NCBI GenBank assembly: GCA_013400115.1
Contig: VXBP01002271.1
Coordinates: 45,177-109,176, forward strand
DNA from: Rhinopomastus cyanomelas
Taxonomy: Eukaryota > Chordata > Aves > Bucerotiformes > Rhinopomastidae
DNA: 64,000 bases
Direction: 5' to 3'
This document shows positions 52,701 through 57,292 of this stretch, piece by piece; the first letter of the stretch is position 1, and each line of letters starts with the position of its first letter. Under the pieces are notes generated by a model that saw only the letters and a list, made by a program, of their open reading frames with translations, did no database searches and had not been told where the DNA came from. A program made the position numbers and the translations under genes.

Positions 52701-55700
52701 CAAGGACTTAATGTGAATATGCATCAGCTGAGAGCAGAAAATGAGGAGGACTTTTATTAGATTATGTCTGCCGATACTGACGTGACAAGTAATTTGTTTC
52801 CTGTAGGTTTGAATTGGTTGATAAACAGTTAATTCCACACTTTTTTAAACCAAAGAGCAGAAGAGCACTGAACTCAACAGTACACTTCATTCTACAGTCT
52901 CCCAGCAGTGAGGTATGTCAACTTTTTTTTTTCTGTATGATCCAATTTACCTTTTTGGAAGAATCCTTCACGTAGAAATAGCAAGAGCAAAGGAACAACT
53001 GTACAAACACTTTGGTCCTGTAGATACAGGATCATTCTGTTGTCTTTGGTACTAGAAATCAAGCTTTGTGATCTTAACCTTTGACTCTGAAAGTCTGAAT
53101 TTTGAATGCACTATAAGGCATTGGATTTACCAGCTCTCTGAGAGCTTAATGGTTTTTTCTGTGTCAACAAGAGGTATTTGGCACCGTGCACGGACTTGTC
53201 CGTAGCTTCCCACATCAAAAAGTAGCTTTTATTAGTATTTTCCAAACCAACCTTTTGGAGCGTGACGATCCTAACGATTTGGTTCTTTCTGAAGAACTAC
53301 TGCCCTAAAAACAATAACACATGGAAAAGTCAACACGTTGGCGAGCCCAGAGACTTGTCAACAAAACTACAAATGCAATCACACGCCTCAGACAAGGAAA
53401 TCTCTAACATGTATTTCCTAAATCGAAGTGCGTATCATTTTGGAAGCAATTTTGCTTTTATTTTTAAGTTATCTTGCAGCTAATGTTTCTATTCAGCAGA
53501 TTCAATGACTATGTGTTTCTAGCAACGTTCTTTGAGTAATTATCATTAAAGGCACTAAGAGAACACTGCATTTCCTACATGAGCCACTCTGCACTAGTCA
53601 TACAATTGAAACTCAAGAGCATCTTTATCCTTACCGCGTCTCTGTTGCTCTCCATAGAATATTGACCAGTTTTCAGTTCTCTGCTTTTACCTATGGAAAG
53701 AAATTAAAGGAATCCAGTGATACGGGAGAAATACTAAAGGTTCTTCACATTGTTTGTGTTTCAGCAGCGCAAATAAAGATAACTCCATAATTTTCAGGGA
53801 CAAACTGCTGCACAAACAAAAAGACCCCCAGTTTGCTGTATGGTGTAAATTTTACAGAAGTCATCTAGAAATCGAGTGAAGCGGCTGATGGGCTCCAAGA
53901 GTAAAAGCCTTCCTGTTGGCAAAGACATCTGAAAAGAAAATGAAAGTATAACCATACATGCTGAAATATGAGGGTTTTTTTAAATGCAGTATGAAGTTAC
54001 TCAAAGTATTTCTCTTACACTGCTGGAACAGGTTGCCCAAGGCAGCTGTGGCTGCCCTATCCCTGGCAGTGTTCAAGGCCAGGTTGGCTGGGGCTCTGCG
54101 TAACCTACTGTAGTGAAGGTGTCCCTGCCTGTGCAGGGGTGTTGAAAGTGGGTGCTCTTTAAGGTCCCTTCCAACTTTGGCCATTCAATGATTAAATCCC
54201 TAAATATTAGGAAATGCCAGAATGAAGTGCAAGCAATTTCTCCTCACAACTTTCTGTGTGATTGCATCTTCAGCAAGTGGTCTATTTTTTTAAATTATTA
54301 TTATTTAATCTTCAGGGTGCTCATTCAATGTACAAGACAGAGATACAACTTGGGACAAATCTGATTTATATAATAATGGAGCTAACACACTTTATTCAAG
54401 CATTTGTAGGCTCTATGAACTACCAGGTAGAGTGTTGTGAGTAGGGAGATGATAATGATGACATGGGTTAAGTGTGGCTCAAGAGAGTTATGACATGTCC
54501 CTGCCTTACACACAGACCAATTAAATACAAAGCAATCCCATGCTGAGTACTTCTACTTTGTGCACTGCTGTGGAGCTGAACTGAACTCATGCTAGAAACT
54601 ATGAGTAAAGTGAAAGCACACAGGTGGCTTCTGTTTTGGCTTTTGAGTACTTGATTTTACACTCTTAGTAATGTTTCCTTACCCACTCTGCATTCAAATC
54701 AGGTGTCTCATCCCTCTCCATTTTGTGGCTTGCATGGTAGCCACAGCTGGAGAATGGCTGAGAGTATAGGGGACTCTGATTTCCTGCCCTCTCTTCTGAA
54801 GTGCCCTGCCCTAGAGCAGCAGTTCCAGGGTGCCTTTCAGTTCTGAGGTGGATGGAGCATGTGCAGTAGGGTCAGCCCTGGGAGCTGGGAGGACGGCAGC
54901 ACACCCAGCCCACATAAGGCTCAGCAACGGGAGTAGCACAACTCTGGGAGTAGCACAACTCTGGGAGTAGCACAACTCTGGGAGTAGCACAACTCTGGGA
55001 GTAGCACAACTCTGGGAGTAGCACAACTCTGGGAGTAGCACAACTCTGGGAGTAGCACATGTGTGCTCTGAATGCAGAATCTACAGAGCTTGTAGCTCCA
55101 GTCAAAGAAATCTCTACTGGGCATGTGCAAACTGGTACTTTCCATGGCTTGGGCAAAACTGGTCAAGAGTAGAAGCTGGACAGTGTCCAATCTCCAGAAG
55201 AAGTGTCATCATTCTTGTACATTTCAACTTTTATCCTTAGAAATGAGAAGGCTTCTTATGTTGCAAGGAAATTTATGGTACTTAAAAAGGTCAAAGCCTT
55301 TCTCCCCACCTTAGCTCCCCATGCAGAAACACCACAGATAACTCTGGCTGGTGTTTTTTGAAATAACTGAGCCTAGGTCAAATCATAGAATCATAGAATG
55401 GCCAGGGCTGGAAGCGACATTAAAGATTATCCAGTTCCAACCACGCTGCACAGGCAGGGATACCTTCACTACAGCAGGTTATGCAGGGCCTTAGCCAATC
55501 TGGCTTTGAACACTGCCAGGGATAGGGCAGACACAACTGCCTTGGGCAACCTGTTCCAGCATCTCCCTACCCTCACAGCAAAAAATTGGTTCCTCATGTC
55601 CAACCTCAATTCCCCCTCTTCAAGTCTGGAACCTTTTCCCTTTGTCCTCTTGCTACCACCCCGTCAAAAGTCCTCCTCAAGCTTTCTTGTTGCCCCCTTC

Positions 55701-57292
55701 AGCGATTGGGAAGTTGCTAGAAGGTCACCTGGGAGCCTCCTCTTCTCCAGGCTGAACAACCCCACCTTGCTCAGCCTGTCCTCAGAGGGGAGGTGCTCCA
55801 CCCCTCTGATCATTTGAGTTGCTCTCCTCTGCACACCCTCCAGGAGCTGTGTCCTTCTGATGTTGGGGACTCCAGAACTGGACACAAAACTCCAGGTGCA
55901 GTCTCAAGAAGAAGATGCAGAGAAGATGAGAATCCCCTCCCTCGTCCAACTGTCACTGCTCATGTGCTGCAGCCCAGGGCATGGCTTGCTTTCTGGGCTG
56001 CCAGCGTACATTGACGGCTCCTGTTCAAATTCTGCTCCACCATCGGAATTTTTGACTTTTCAACTGTGATACGTTCTTTCTTAGGAAGTAAGAATCTGAA
56101 ATCCCAGACACAACATTGAAACAGATCTGCTGCTGATTAGCAAGTGTACCCCTATTTCAAGGCAAGAAGCCAAATTTTACTTCCTAACTACATAGGATAA
56201 AGGGGAAGTTTTCTTCTTCCCAGCATGCTCCTCACCAGAATTTCACTTTGAGATGCATCTACATCACAGTGTAGTTTATCATTCTGCTTAAGTATCACAT
56301 GAATAATTTCTCTTTCCTGTGTTAACAGTTTGGCTTGATGATGACACAGGGAGGTTAGCACTGCACGGCAGAAGATTCTCTCTCAAAGCAAAATATTAGA
56401 AGACAATAACTGCAATCATAAACTAAAGCCCAAGTAAGTTTATTACTTAGGGCAACAGGCGTTTCAAAATAAATTCCATAAACAAACCAGCACACTGTCA
56501 TTCTCCTGTACCCTATCACTCCAGCACAACTTTTGGTTCAAGCTTAACAGAGATTGAAAGGTTTTGCACTTAGTTAAACTAGAAATGAAATGAAACCTAG
56601 TTTATTCTGTACTCCTATTAAATAATTCCACTGTTGAGGACTGTAAACAAGGTGTTTTAATATCTGTTGCTTATTTCTAACTCATAAACAAAGTCTTCTA
56701 ACACCACATTTACCTAACAGAGGACTCAAAGACTTTCAGCAGCATGGTTTTCAATGTTTTCCAATTCCACACAGAAATCTTGTTCAAGTAATTATGATAA
56801 CACAACATCCAGAACTCCATCCACAACTACAAAGGCTATAAAAAGTTCTACTTCAGCAGAAAAAGGAACAAGATACTGCACTTCCACACTCAGGAAAACT
56901 AAGTGTCCCTACCACAACAAATACATGGTTGGTTGGTATCTCAGACTTTATAGAAGGTAAATTACCAGCAGGATTGAACTTTTTTAACATTTAGAAAAGA
57001 TTCCGAATGGGAAGAAATGTTGTATTAAAGGCCTGTTGTACATTTATTAAGATGTTACCAGTTAAATCATCTTAAGATTTTGCATAATAGCCACAGTGAC
57101 GTCTGGTATGCTGGAATAAAACCAGAGTTATTTGACTTTAGAATCATACTGGAAATAAAACCAGAAAATGCCTTTTTACCTATGGATTTGGTTTGAGACA
57201 GTTCTGGAGCAGAGTTTGCGTCCTCAGATTCTTCTGATGAATGAGCCAGGAAGTCATGAAGTTTCTGCACCAATGTATTCAACTTGCTTTCA
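4556..57292 (-). CDS. ATRX: ATRX chromatin remodeller, exons 2-30 (partial gene)
   Basis: ATP-dependent SNF2-family remodeller. In vertebrates it works in the nucleus with DAXX to deposit histone H3.3 at telomeres and heterochromatin, and its ADD domain reads H3K9me3 with unmodified H3K4. Twenty-nine exons were joined here by GT-AG sites; all phases agree and no frame is broken, giving about 2,160 residues. In order: acidic N-terminus (exons 2-6); Cys-rich ADD (7-9); giant exon 9 with HP1-type motif KLTPVSL and charged repeats; DAXX-interaction region (10-12); basic linker (13-15); SNF2 ATPase core with Walker A GLGKT (17), DEGH and LTGTPLQNN (20); helicase C lobe (24-30) with STKAGSLGINL and FRVYRFGQ (29). 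Exon 1 and the C-terminal exons after PMLPK are outside the window. Identity rests on extended match to vertebrate ATRX recalled from memory; the gene looks functional. Confidence 0.98.
4793..5230 (-). mobile_element. CR1 3' fragment in intron 29
   Basis: Antisense 3' end and RT C-terminal frame (GGCQEDGA, RNFFPVRVTEYW). It begins 42 bp upstream of the exon 30 acceptor. Confidence 0.9.
5977..6154 (-). CDS. ATRX: ATRX exon 29, helicase motifs V and VI
   Basis: Encodes FIISTKAGSLGINLVAANRV (motif V) and FRVYRFGQSKPVFVYRFLAQ (motif VI with the Gln and Arg residues needed for coupling ATP hydrolysis). Acceptor ctgttccag; donor CAG|gtaggt. Confidence 0.98.
6296..6930 (+). mobile_element. CR1 fragment, different subfamily, intron 28
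   Basis: Sense copy with 3' end gttggaactgaatgatcttt, aaggtcccttccaaccctgg, ctgttctatgactctatgg; more diverged than the common type. Confidence 0.85.
7393..7668 (-). mobile_element. CR1 3' fragment, intron 28
   Basis: actcacagaatcccagaaca start, then the usual block order through 'ccttgtgttccagctcacac'. It ends 62 bp before exon 28. Confidence 0.9.
7731..7839 (-). CDS. ATRX: ATRX exon 28
   Basis: Encodes GKWFRNIDYYRLDGSTTAQS then RKKWAEEFNDETNV; YYRLDGST corresponds to the conserved SNF2 motif between IV and V. Acceptor acatttatag; donor GTGAG|gtgagg. Confidence 0.97.
7840..8941. other. Intron 27, no feature
   Basis: Repeat-free intron between exons 27 and 28; short open frames on both strands are chance. 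Confidence 0.7.
8942..9045 (-). CDS. ATRX: ATRX exon 27, helicase motif IV
   Basis: Encodes LVFSQSLISLDLIEDFLELA then NREKTDEGKPSIYKG; LVFSQSL is motif IV. Acceptor ctcctttcag; donor AAAG|gtgagc. Confidence 0.97.
9230..10058 (+). mobile_element. CR1 fragment, older subfamily, intron 26
   Basis: Sense copy of about 830 bp with tgggcagaggccaaggaaat, ggcatcctggcttggatcag and 3' end ccagcctcagtcattctgga. Frames are broken. Confidence 0.85.
10171..10324 (-). CDS. ATRX: ATRX exon 26, start of helicase C lobe
   Basis: Encodes SSSNPGSPAPDWYKDFVTDA and EHSGKMVLLFEILRMAEELG. The GKM segment opens the second RecA-like lobe. Acceptor attttttag; donor AAAGT|gtaagt. Confidence 0.97.
10492..10764 (+). mobile_element. 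CR1 3' fragment, intron 25
   Basis: Sense copy closely related to the intron 26 element: ggatgttaggaagcccttcc ... cctcagtgattctgtgattctg. Confidence 0.85.
11302..11474 (-). CDS. ATRX: ATRX exon 25
   Basis: Encodes a Lys-rich start, SSSGSGSDNDVEVIKVWNSR and SRGGGEGN, then a variable acidic end. It completes the ATRX-specific insert within the helicase domain. Acceptor ccttcctag; donor GAAG|gtgagt. Confidence 0.96.
11638..11726 (-). CDS. ATRX: ATRX exon 24
   Basis: Encodes GYFDEDSMDDFIASDSDETS then VSLSSDDYSK, an acidic insertion inside the helicase typical of ATRX/Rad54-like proteins. Acceptor ctcttttgag; donor TCAAA|gtaatg. Confidence 0.96.
12020..12150 (-). CDS. ATRX: ATRX exon 23
   Basis: Encodes a Gly-rich loop, then AGAKLFQDFQMLSRIWTHPW and CLQLDYISKENK. 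The IWTHPW motif is a conserved SNF2 feature before helicase lobe 2. Acceptor tattgtcag; donor AAG|gtaaat. Confidence 0.97.
12151..13002. other. Intron 22, unique part
   Basis: No gene or recognisable repeat; A-rich tracts near 12770-12850. Confidence 0.6.
13003..13774 (-). mobile_element. CR1 fragment, older subfamily, intron 22
   Basis: tagaatcatcgtggtcagaa start, 'ctagaccatggcctcaagtg' block, then RT C-terminal region up to 'cttcgctctgttaaacctca'. Confidence 0.85.
13870..13987 (-). CDS. ATRX: ATRX exon 22
   Basis: Encodes RKDYTALTKFLPPKYEYVLE and MTPIQCKLYQYYLDHLTG, matching mammalian ATRX between the two lobes. Acceptor aaattacag; donor ACAG|gtatgt. Confidence 0.97.
14636..14852 (-). 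mobile_element. CR1 3' fragment, intron 21
   Basis: cacagaatcacagaatgtta start and normal block order to 'ttctcagattgatgtggaac'. Confidence 0.9.
15287..15462 (-). CDS. ATRX: ATRX exon 21
   Basis: Encodes HCMVNFIKENLLGSIKEFRN and RFINPIQNGQCADSTLVDVR, then KRAHILYEMLAGCVQ. This is the SNF2 protrusion and linker between lobes. Acceptor tttgtcctag; donor CAG|gtaaga. Confidence 0.97.
15789..15952 (-). mobile_element. CR1 3' fragment, intron 20
   Basis: atgagagaacatcagagatt start, truncated after 'cagcctgctccagt'. Confidence 0.9.
16460..16597 (-). CDS. ATRX: ATRX exon 20, DEGH box and motif III
   Basis: Encodes PDFVVCDEGHILKNEASAVS and SRRRIILTGTPLQNNLIE. DEGH is the Walker B (motif II) that coordinates Mg-ATP, and LTGTPLQN is motif III. 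Acceptor tttctttctag; donor GAAT|gtgagt. Confidence 0.98.
16598..17702. other. Intron 19, unique part next to exon 20
   Basis: No recognisable feature in this stretch. Confidence 0.6.
17703..17881 (-). mobile_element. CR1 3' fragment with three ATTCTATG units, intron 19
   Basis: Starts with repeated tagaatca units, then 'cctagaccatggcctcaagt'. Same older subfamily as the intron 22 copy. Confidence 0.9.
17898..17976 (-). mobile_element. CR1 3' end, very short, intron 19
   Basis: tagaatcatagaatcattag through 'caagcaggatcac', immediately following another CR1. Confidence 0.9.
17977..19743. other. Intron 19, unique part
   Basis: Mostly unique. Around 18390-18440 'aaaagggacctcaagggatc' resembles a very old CR1 3' end, too degraded to call. 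Confidence 0.5.
19744..19900 (-). mobile_element. CR1 3' fragment, intron 19
   Basis: acagaatcacagaacattag start, truncated after 'gagaaggagacgccacaacc'. It ends about 60 bp from exon 19. Confidence 0.9.
19962..20139 (-). CDS. ATRX: ATRX exon 19
   Basis: Encodes ELATVKRPQERSYMLQRWQD and VMIIGYEMYRNLAQG, then KLKEIFNKALVDPG. These are conserved parts of ATPase lobe 1, with the IIGYEMYR segment matching SNF2 motif Ib/Ic. Acceptor cccgtgaag; donor CCAG|gtaagt. Confidence 0.97.
20346..20492 (-). CDS. ATRX: ATRX exon 18, helicase motif Ia
   Basis: Encodes VVSFLHTVLLCEKLDFRTAL then VVCPLNTALNWLNEFEKWQE, which holds motif Ia. Acceptor tttctcacag; donor GAG|gtataa. The intron to exon 19 is only 206 bp. 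Confidence 0.97.
20659..20976 (-). mobile_element. CR1 3' fragment, intron 17
   Basis: gcagaatcacagaacattag start through 'cacccacccttcacatac'; RT C-terminal residues RRNFFPMRATEPW. Confidence 0.9.
21496..21556 (-). mobile_element. Old CR1 3' end, intron 17
   Basis: tcacagaatcacagagtatc, then ggctggaagtgacctttcag; only the terminal 60 bp remain. Confidence 0.7.
21807..22060 (-). mobile_element. CR1 3' fragment, diverged subfamily, intron 17
   Basis: cagaatcattgaatggcggg start, 'ctctggacagcctgggccag' block, ending near 'gggcaccactgagaaaagcc'. Confidence 0.85.
22393..23139 (-). mobile_element. CR1 RT C-terminal portion, intron 17
   Basis: Open for 222 codons on the minus strand: LGKNNPRYQYRLGKDLLESS, ERDLGVQVDSRMSLSQQ, then RRNFFPVSVTEHWNRLPR. 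One of the least damaged CR1 3' parts here, ending at the N at 23140. Confidence 0.95.
23141..23725 (-). mobile_element. CR1 RT N-terminal portion, intron 17
   Basis: Minus strand encodes NYRLVSLTSIPGKVME-type sequence and the EN-RT linker. About 600 bp of RT, including the catalytic ADD region, is absent at the N. Confidence 0.9.
24053..24287 (-). mobile_element. CR1 3' fragment, intron 17
   Basis: actcacagaacctcagaaca start; internally deleted between 'gaaaaagactccacc' and 'atgaagaagttccttgtc'. Confidence 0.9.
24289..24712 (-). mobile_element. CR1 3' fragment, intron 17, head-to-tail with the previous
   Basis: agaatcatagaatcattaga start, through RT residues RRFHLNIKRNFFLVRVTEHW to 'ttccactcctttcatcat'. 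Confidence 0.9.
25269..25378 (-). CDS. ATRX: ATRX exon 17, Walker A motif
   Basis: Encodes VQFMWDCCCESVKK then SGCILAHCMGLGKTLQ, containing motif I with the ATP-binding lysine in GLGKT. Acceptor cttctccag; donor CAG|gtaagg. Confidence 0.98.
25379..26496. other. Intron 16, no feature
   Basis: Unique intronic sequence; no repeat or RNA gene recognised. Confidence 0.65.
26497..26638 (-). CDS. ATRX: ATRX exon 16, start of SNF2 ATPase domain
   Basis: Encodes VIEIEDASPLKCPITTKLVL and, at its end, KLKPHQVDG, the N-terminal Q-motif-like entry to the SNF2 helicase domain. Acceptor gcttaaag; donor GATG|gtaagg. Confidence 0.97.
26958..27115 (-). mobile_element. CR1 3' fragment, intron 15
   Basis: gatcacagaatcccagaaca start to 'gactactgggcagcccg'. 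Confidence 0.9.
27116..27178 (+). mobile_element. CR1 3' end, opposite strand, intron 15
   Basis: gatcttaaaggtctcttcca, acttgtgagattctgttact: a sense CR1 terminus joined to the antisense one. Confidence 0.75.
27269..27448 (-). CDS. ATRX: ATRX exon 15, charged linker before the ATPase
   Basis: Encodes SNSEGEDNDDSKSPGKGRKK, then a long Glu/Arg/Lys helix ending EREREREKLRE, a predicted single helix or coiled coil next to the SNF2 core. It lacks the long poly-Glu run that mammals have at this position. Acceptor tttgttacag; donor GAG|gtatgt. Confidence 0.96.
28089..28194 (-). CDS. ATRX: ATRX exon 14
   Basis: Encodes SAKKAEAEENQRSYKQKKKR then RRIKVQEDSSSENSK. Only the donor AAG|gtacta keeps frame with exon 15. 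A better-looking donor gtaagg lies 5 bases earlier (exon end would be 28094), and its use would create a stop immediately after joining exon 15. Confidence 0.92.
28415..29050 (-). mobile_element. CR1 3' fragment, intron 13
   Basis: gaatcacagaacattaggga start; RT C-terminal frame open for 192 codons (LLDRVQHRATEMMKGVEHLP). Confidence 0.95.
29337..29430 (-). CDS. ATRX: ATRX exon 13
   Basis: Encodes SSDDSNDSEFHESAVSEEVS then ESEDDQRPRT, aligning with mammalian SEDSDFQESGVSEEVSESEDEQRPRT. Acceptor tttttcaag; donor ACAAG|gtacaa, weak apart from GTA. Confidence 0.95.
29737..30064 (-). mobile_element. CR1 3' fragment, intron 12
   Basis: cacagaatcatggaagatta start through 'cacccacccttcacatcttt'. 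Confidence 0.9.
30065..31099. other. Intron 12, unique part
   Basis: Only a minor 15-bp doublet (gcaagggaggaaaa) near 30372-30400. Confidence 0.6.
31100..31297 (-). CDS. ATRX: ATRX exon 12 with poly-Glu tract
   Basis: Encodes an acidic run containing nine consecutive Glu (a TTC-type microsatellite on the plus strand, about 31228-31254) followed by the conserved KKPRYRHRLLRHKLTVSDGE and a basic end RRNRRK. Acceptor ttccgacag; donor AAAG|gtatgg. Confidence 0.95.
31792..31922 (-). CDS. ATRX: ATRX exon 11, DAXX-interaction region
   Basis: Encodes IAKKMLLEEIKANLSSDEEA and a Lys-rich stretch, nearly identical to the mammalian segment shown in the literature to contact DAXX. Acceptor acttcaaag; donor GATG|gtaagc. 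Confidence 0.96.
32216..32486 (-). mobile_element. CR1 3' fragment, intron 10
   Basis: cacagaatcacacaacgtta start, ending near 'ccttgtcctatcatta'. Confidence 0.9.
33005..33226 (-). mobile_element. CR1 3' fragment interrupted at an N, intron 10
   Basis: Begins tatcacagaacattagggat, is broken at 33032-33113 by an opposite-strand CR1 block (gagggctggagcacctctct), then resumes after N (33114) at gacctcgaaagctcgtctag. Confidence 0.85.
33227..34658. other. Intron 10, remaining unique sequence
   Basis: No exon, repeat family or RNA gene recognised between the CR1 ending near 33226 and the last candidate poly(A) signal of the intron. Confidence 0.6.
34659..36642 (-). promoter_or_regulatory. ATRX: Candidate intronic 3'UTR with AATAAA poly(A) signals
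   Basis: On the minus strand, AATAAA hexamers occur at 36333-36338 (about 300 bases past the read-through stop, followed by a GT-rich stretch agtgttaggtc), at 35189-35194, and at 34659-34664 (followed by cgtttttcttgtcc, U-rich). The whole stretch holds no CR1 or other repeat, unlike most of the introns around it. Any one hexamer could be chance. Best candidates are the first and last. Confidence 0.4.
36643..36844 (-). other. ATRX: Open read-through of intron 10 (possible ATRXt-specific C-terminus)
   Basis: If exon 10 is not spliced, the same frame continues for 66 codons into the intron, giving a strongly basic tail (starts YDTISKDLKK, ends RNAKKST) before a TAG at 36643-36645. The stretch is richer in GC than the following intron. 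Mammals make a truncated isoform, ATRXt, by retaining an intron after the giant exon and using an intronic poly(A) site (from memory). This may be the bird counterpart, and coding status is inferred. Confidence 0.5.
36845..36923 (-). CDS. ATRX: ATRX exon 10
   Basis: Encodes DEGETKARTVAVEEEEDD then DDDDPENR, matching the mammalian acidic DDDDNDPENR segment just before the DAXX-binding region. Acceptor cccgcag; donor AATAG|gtatga. If this donor is not used the frame stays open for 66 codons into intron 10. Confidence 0.95.
37108..37306 (-). mobile_element. CR1 3' fragment, intron 9
   Basis: tatcacagaatcacagaaca start to 'ctctgtcaccctcactgtga'. Confidence 0.9.
37692..37890 (-). mobile_element. 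CR1 3' fragment, older subfamily, intron 9
   Basis: catagaatcacagaatcatc, ctggctggaaaggacctcca, then 'gtggcctcaaatgctccagg'. Confidence 0.9.
38579..38912 (-). mobile_element. CR1 3' fragment with internal tandem duplication, intron 9
   Basis: gcagaatcccagaacattag start; the unit 'gcacaggaaca.ggccaggtgggtttt' occurs twice in a row near 38668-38722. Confidence 0.9.
39257..39495 (+). mobile_element. CR1 3' fragment, intron 9
   Basis: Sense copy: ggatgttaggaaggccttcc ... cagcctcagtaatcctgtgg; abuts an antisense copy at 39496. Confidence 0.85.
39496..40062 (-). mobile_element. CR1 3' fragment, diverged subfamily, intron 9
   Basis: gaatcatagaatggtggggt start, through 'ctctcctcaaaaggccaat'. It ends about 100 bp from the donor of exon 9. 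Confidence 0.85.
40161..43069 (-). CDS. ATRX: ATRX exon 9, giant exon: PHD finger of ADD, HP1 motif, charged repeats
   Basis: At 2,909 bp this is the largest exon, as in mammals. It opens with WCAEGGNLICCDFCHNAFCK, the PHD finger closing the ADD domain, then a helix-rich segment LLDLVTACDTIFENLEQLLQ. Around 41.94-41.99 kb it encodes KLTPVSL, fitting the PxVxL type motif used for HP1 binding. The rest is Ser/Glu/Lys-rich, low complexity and probably disordered, with repeated EKSSPEK-like units and basic nuclear-localisation-like clusters such as KGKRKRK equivalents. It ends ENLVLSAGAGFCQSSG at donor TCAG|gtgtgc. Acceptor gtcatttcag. No in-frame stop over 969 codons. Serine-rich frames on the plus strand here are only its complement. 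Confidence 0.97.
43092..43389 (-). mobile_element. CR1 with internal deletion, 23 bp from the exon 9 acceptor
   Basis: The terminal gaatcacagaacatc is fused directly to the 'aacattcatggggtcacccc' block, so about 330 bp of the 3' region is missing. Confidence 0.9.
43390..44167. other. Intron 8, unique part
   Basis: No exon or repeat recognised between the CR1 and exon 8. Confidence 0.6.
44168..44235 (-). CDS. ATRX: ATRX exon 8, ADD domain
   Basis: Encodes TCYKYYMSDDISRDSDGMDE then QC and a split Arg, linking the GATA-like finger to the PHD finger. The acceptor tttttatag follows a TC-dinucleotide microsatellite that forms the polypyrimidine tract. Donor TGTCG|gtaagt. Confidence 0.97.
44244..44266. 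repeat. (GA)n microsatellite forming the exon 8 polypyrimidine tract
   Basis: About eleven GA units on the plus strand, read as (TC)n followed by tttttatag on the coding strand, directly before exon 8. Confidence 0.9.
44270..46327. other. Intron 7, unique
   Basis: CR1-free 2 kb intron. It contains an 11-bp perfect inverted repeat (tctctacatct near 45688 and agatgtagaga near 45728). Confidence 0.6.
46328..46437 (-). CDS. ATRX: ATRX exon 7, start of ADD domain
   Basis: Encodes GLHGIVSCTACGQQVNHF followed by KDSIYRHPTLKVLICK, the GATA-like zinc-finger half of the ADD module with its CxxC pairs. Acceptor tttctctag; donor AAG|gtatgt. Near-identical to mammalian ATRX, as expected for a histone H3 tail reader. 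Confidence 0.97.
46438..49539. other. Intron 6, unique, CR1-free 3.1 kb
   Basis: No repeat family recognised. A 90-codon open frame on the minus strand (47602-47874) has protein-like composition but no family I know. Confidence 0.5.
49540..49659 (-). CDS. ATRX: ATRX exon 6 (in-frame cassette)
   Basis: Encodes TVVVQPEPVLNEDKDDFKG and a basic tail KKRG. It is 120 bp, and splicing exon 5 directly to exon 7 would keep frame. In humans the corresponding 38-residue segment is missing from the shorter 2,454-residue isoform (from memory), so alternative inclusion is plausible here. Acceptor cattctag; donor GGAG|gtaaat. Confidence 0.95.
49660..50812. other. Intron 5, unique
   Basis: No gene or repeat recognised. 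Confidence 0.6.
50813..50937 (-). CDS. ATRX: ATRX exon 5
   Basis: Encodes KPTVVTKYVGSDDEQ, then an Asn/Glu-rich acidic run and MQSLPKG, aligning with mammalian KPSIVTKYVESDDEK...MQSLPKG. Acceptor tttatgcag; donor AAAG|gtactt. Confidence 0.95.
51340..51530 (-). mobile_element. CR1 3' end containing a tRNA-like insert, intron 4
   Basis: acacagaatgttacaggttg to 'gctggagcagg', then about 100 bp of tRNA-like sequence, then CR1 again at gtgacctagactaagtc. Confidence 0.8.
51410..51510 (-). repeat. tRNA-derived segment (tRNA-Lys-like), SINE head or retro-insert
   Basis: On the minus strand: A-box-like GGCTCATTTGTAGAGCATG and B-box-like GGGTTTGATCCCC at tRNA spacing, with ACTCTGAAT where tRNA-Lys has ACTCTTAAT. 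The acceptor ends do not pair, so it is not a working tRNA gene. Confidence 0.6.
51535..51967 (+). mobile_element. CR1 fragment, other subfamily, intron 4
   Basis: Sense RT C-terminal part: gccacatctggagtactgtg, aagcatctaccttatgagga, tgtgagggtgacagagcact; ends without the terminal repeats. Confidence 0.85.
51968..52585 (-). mobile_element. CR1 3' fragment, intron 4
   Basis: tttaggggttagaagagacc, then RT C-terminus (RRFHINVRRNFFLMRVPEPW) to 'ggatgctgttggccttctt'. Confidence 0.9.
53252..53304 (-). CDS. ATRX: ATRX exon 4 (53 bp)
   Basis: Reads GSSSSERTKSLGSSRSK plus a split Arg, matching the mammalian serine-rich GTSSSEKSKSSGSSRSKRKP. Acceptor tttttag|ggcag; donor AAAAG|gttggt, a weak GT donor. 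Phases join exactly to exon 3 (phase 0) and exon 5 (two bases carried over). Confidence 0.9.
53635..53690 (-). CDS. ATRX: ATRX exon 3 (56 bp)
   Basis: Small exon between acceptor ccatag and donor GCG|gtaagg. It continues the split Gly codon from exon 2 and encodes a poorly conserved segment containing SMESNRDA, which aligns with the mammalian SDMMENSKE region. It ends in phase 0. Support comes from exact phase agreement on both sides rather than strong similarity. Confidence 0.85.
54018..54195 (+). mobile_element. CR1 3' fragment, intron 2
   Basis: Sense copy: gaacaggttgcccaaggcag ... aaggtcccttccaactttgg. Related to the intron 28 copy. Confidence 0.85.
54929..55060. repeat. 17-bp tandem repeat, eight copies
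   Basis: Unit ctgggagtagcacaact repeated nearly perfectly. Because 17 is not a multiple of 3 and the unit has no stop on the minus strand, all three minus frames are open; these are not genes. Confidence 0.95.
55383..56010 (-). mobile_element. CR1 3' fragment, intron 2
   Basis: atagaatcatagaatggcca, gggctggaagcgacattaaa start; same subfamily as the 54.0 kb copy, reverse strand. Confidence 0.85.
56011..57179. other. Intron 2, unique part next to exon 2
   Basis: AT-rich unique sequence without recognised features. Confidence 0.6.
57180..57292 (-). CDS. ATRX: ATRX exon 2
   Basis: Encodes SESKLNTLVQKLHDFLAHSS and an acidic stretch, nearly identical to the start of mammalian ATRX after MTAEPM. 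The acceptor ttttttaacag precedes the last base of a split AGT codon, so exon 1 should end in ATG-AG. The donor is ATAG|gtaaaa. No matching exon 1 was seen to the right, so it lies outside the window. Confidence 0.95.

Noticed and set aside
54929..55060. CRISPR array
   Set aside because: There are no spacers between the units, and this is a vertebrate genome.
54811..55190. Three overlapping minus-strand frames with repeated peptide
   Set aside because: All arise from the 17-bp tandem repeat, which is open in every frame.
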